From: Methanobacterium sp.
Lineage (GTDB): Archaea; Methanobacteriota; Methanobacteria; Methanobacteriales; Methanobacteriaceae
Direction: 5' to 3'
Assembly (NCBI GenBank): GCA_003162115.1
Contig: PMMV01000065.1
Span: 7,015-14,313 of the forward strand
DNA length: 7,299 nt
Below, one piece after another: positions 6,173 to 7,299 of this stretch. The position numbers and the translations under genes are program-made. The notes beneath the pieces are model-generated. The model worked only from the letters and a program-made list of their open reading frames with translations. It had not been told where the DNA came from and did not search any database. Positions within the stretch are counted from its first letter, which is position 1; each line of letters starts with the position of its first letter.

Positions 6173-6251
6173 ATATACATGATTCTGTTTAATTGTTAAA
6201 TACAGTTTCAATGTTCAACCATGAAGTCCAATTTTTTTATCATTGTTCCAT

Positions 6252-6261
6252 GTATTTATAC
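6252..6261 (-). promoter_or_regulatory. candidate TATA box for the ribL-like gene
   Basis: Minus-strand GTATAAATAC contains TATAAATA (6260-6253). Transcription would begin near 6228-6232, giving a leader of about 70-80 bases. A weaker TATTTAA nearer the gene (about 6202-6196) would start the message near 6173, just ahead of the AGGGGTG site. Confidence 0.4.
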
Positions 6262-6332
6262 TTCATCAAACAATAAAAACTATCTCGTATAAAAGATATT
6301 AAAGTATCAAAATCATTCATCCATAAAATCTG

Positions 6333-6454
6333 AATCTATATTTAAATTTTATTGACCTGCAACTATTCTGTATATCTAACAAGCGTCTTATAATATAAAT
6401 TAATTAACTAATATTGTCTTAATTAGAATGTTGTGAATAATCTATATTTAAATT
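6333..6454 (+). repeat. 16-base direct repeat containing TATA-like sequence
   Basis: AATCTATATTTAAATT occurs exactly at 6333-6348 and 6439-6454, 106 bases apart. Each copy contains a TATATTTA box-like core. The second copy is centred about 24 bases before the flippase ATG, compatible with a leaderless transcript. The repeat may be a duplicated promoter or regulator site, or chance in AT-rich DNA. Confidence 0.4.
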
Positions 6455-6469
6455 AATATTGGTAATGTT

Positions 6470-7299
6470 ATGAGTTCAAAAATAGCAAAGGGCAGCGCCA
6501 TAATACTTATTGGGGCCTTCTTATTTCGTATTGGGGGTTACATATACAAAGTGACCATGGCCAATTTATTAGGACCTTCTGGATATGGTATTCTCAGTCT
6601 TACATGGCCTCTCCAAAACTTCTTAATAATGATAGCTGGCGCCGGTCTTCCACCAGCCATAGCCAAGCATGTTTCAGAGTACTACGCCAAAGATGACATT
6701 GAAATGGTTAAAGCCGTTGTAGATATATCTACAAGGATGATGATAGCTCTGGGTCTCATTTTCAGTGTAGTTATCTTCATATTAGCAAAACCAATAGCAC
6801 TAGGGCTTTTCCACAAACCCGAGGCGATAATTCCTTTCCAATTAATTGCTCTCATAACACCATTCAGCGTAATTGTAGGTGCATTAAGAGGAACATTCCA
6901 GGGATTTTATCAGATGAAAAATATACTGATAACAAGGGCATTTGAACTCTTTTTCATGGTCACAATTGCTGTAGGTCTAGTTGTTGGAGGTTACTATGTT
7001 GCAGGTGCTGTAATAGGTACAGCAGTTGGATTTATGACAGCAATGGTGTCTGCTGTTTATTTATTCCAAAGAGATGTCCGTGGTAAACTGTCCCGTCCAA
7101 GAAAACTACTTTCCAGATCTCATCAGAAGTTAACTTTTTACGATGAGATGAAAATAGCCAAGATGTTGATCTTCTTTTCAATCCCTGTAGTTATTACGGG
7201 TCTAGCAGAGCTTGCACTCTACGATATGGGGACCTTAGTAATTGGTGTATATATGCCCAGTAACTTTGCAGGTTACTTCAATGTATCGAGCACTGTAGC
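6470..7299 (+). CDS. MurJ/Wzx-type polysaccharide flippase (MOP superfamily), N-terminal part
   Basis: The frame is open from ATG 6470 to the window edge (276 residues; family members are about 450-550). An in-frame TAA at 6449-6451 rules out a longer start. The opening KIAKGSAIILIGAFLFRIGGYIYK and LLGPSGYGILSL are typical of polysaccharide exporters of the MOP superfamily. LRGTFQGFYQM (139-149) is the conserved loop found in MurJ/MVF-like members. Hydrophobic segments are near 8-26, 41-60, 88-106, 119-138, 155-173, 177-198 and 232-252. Such proteins flip lipid-linked sugar or peptidoglycan-type precursors across the membrane. In a pseudomurein methanogen the cargo could be a wall precursor or a glycan, which is inference. 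Only a weak GGT ribosome site precedes the ATG. Family assignment is solid; cargo is unknown. Confidence 0.85.
   Translation, partial: MSSKIAKGSAIILIGAFLFRIGGYIYKVTMANLLGPSGYGILSLTWPLQNFLIMIAGAGLPPAIAKHVSEYYAKDDIEMVKAVVDISTRMMIALGLIFSVVIFILAKPIALGLFHKPEAIIPFQLIALITPFSVIVGALRGTFQGFYQMKNILITRAFELFFMVTIAVGLVVGGYYVAGAVIGTAVGFMTAMVSAVYLFQRDVRGKLSRPRKLLSRSHQKLTFYDEMKIAKMLIFFSIPVVITGLAELALYDMGTLVIGVYMPSNFAGYFNVSSTV

Larger units (their letters stand above)
6149..6469. other. divergent intergenic region between ribL and the flippase gene
   Basis: About 320 bases if ribL starts at its first ATG. It contains the ribL promoter candidates, a 16-base direct repeat (6333-6348 and 6439-6454), and a TATA-like TAATATAAAT (6391-6400) that could serve the flippase with a start near 6420. 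No RNA gene or coding frame was recognised. Confidence 0.45.

Noticed and set aside
1..7299. CRISPR arrays, tRNA/rRNA genes, insertion sequences or phage genes
   Set aside because: No regularly spaced repeats, no tRNA-like cloverleaf words, no transposase motifs and no phage structural or integrase genes were seen. The wall hydrolase alone is not evidence of a prophage.

Overview
The window reads as a chromosomal segment of a mesophilic methanogenic archaeon of the order Methanobacteriales, most likely Methanobacterium or a close relative. The DNA is AT-rich. Shine-Dalgarno sites resemble the GGAGGTGATC complement of archaeal 16S rRNA, and promoters look like AAANNTTTATAT boxes. The protein set is archaeal: a NOG1-type GTPase, stand-alone ThiN, archaeal RibL-type FAD synthase, and a secreted protein pairing pseudomurein-binding repeats with a transglutaminase-fold peptidase. 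The last of these is specific to organisms with a pseudomurein wall. Assignments come from reading motifs by eye, with no database search.

Layout. 1-177 (+) is the C-terminal end of an AMMECR1-domain protein. After a 242-base gap, 420-1418 (+) encodes a NOG1-like GTPase, overlapped by 23 bases by a small heat-shock protein (1396-1821, +). A T-rich convergent terminator zone (about 1859-1946) separates these from a minus-strand block. That block holds a two-SIS-domain sugar-phosphate isomerase (1947-2951), a stretch that looks like a decayed gene (about 2954-3202), a strong hairpin (3210-3232) and a stand-alone ThiN protein (3271-3861). A 399-base divergent intergenic region follows, with promoters and inverted repeats for both flanks. 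It leads to the secreted pseudomurein-binding/transglutaminase protein (4261-5571, +). A convergent AT-rich spacer comes before the minus-strand RibL-like gene (5705-6148). A divergent spacer then leads to a MurJ/Wzx-type flippase (6470 to the window end, +, truncated).

Functional reading. The genes are mostly housekeeping and metabolic: ribosome assembly or GTPase function, protein folding, thiamine and flavin cofactor synthesis, and sugar-phosphate metabolism. Two concern the cell envelope: the pseudomurein hydrolase and the lipid-linked precursor flippase. Only the GTPase/sHsp pair shows operon-like overlap. The other genes appear to be separate transcription units.

I see no convincing new multi-gene defence, mobile or biosynthetic system. 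The points most worth a second look are the fragmented reading frames upstream of the SIS gene, the unusual start region of the RibL gene, the secreted wall hydrolase with its leader hairpins, and the palindromes ahead of thiN.
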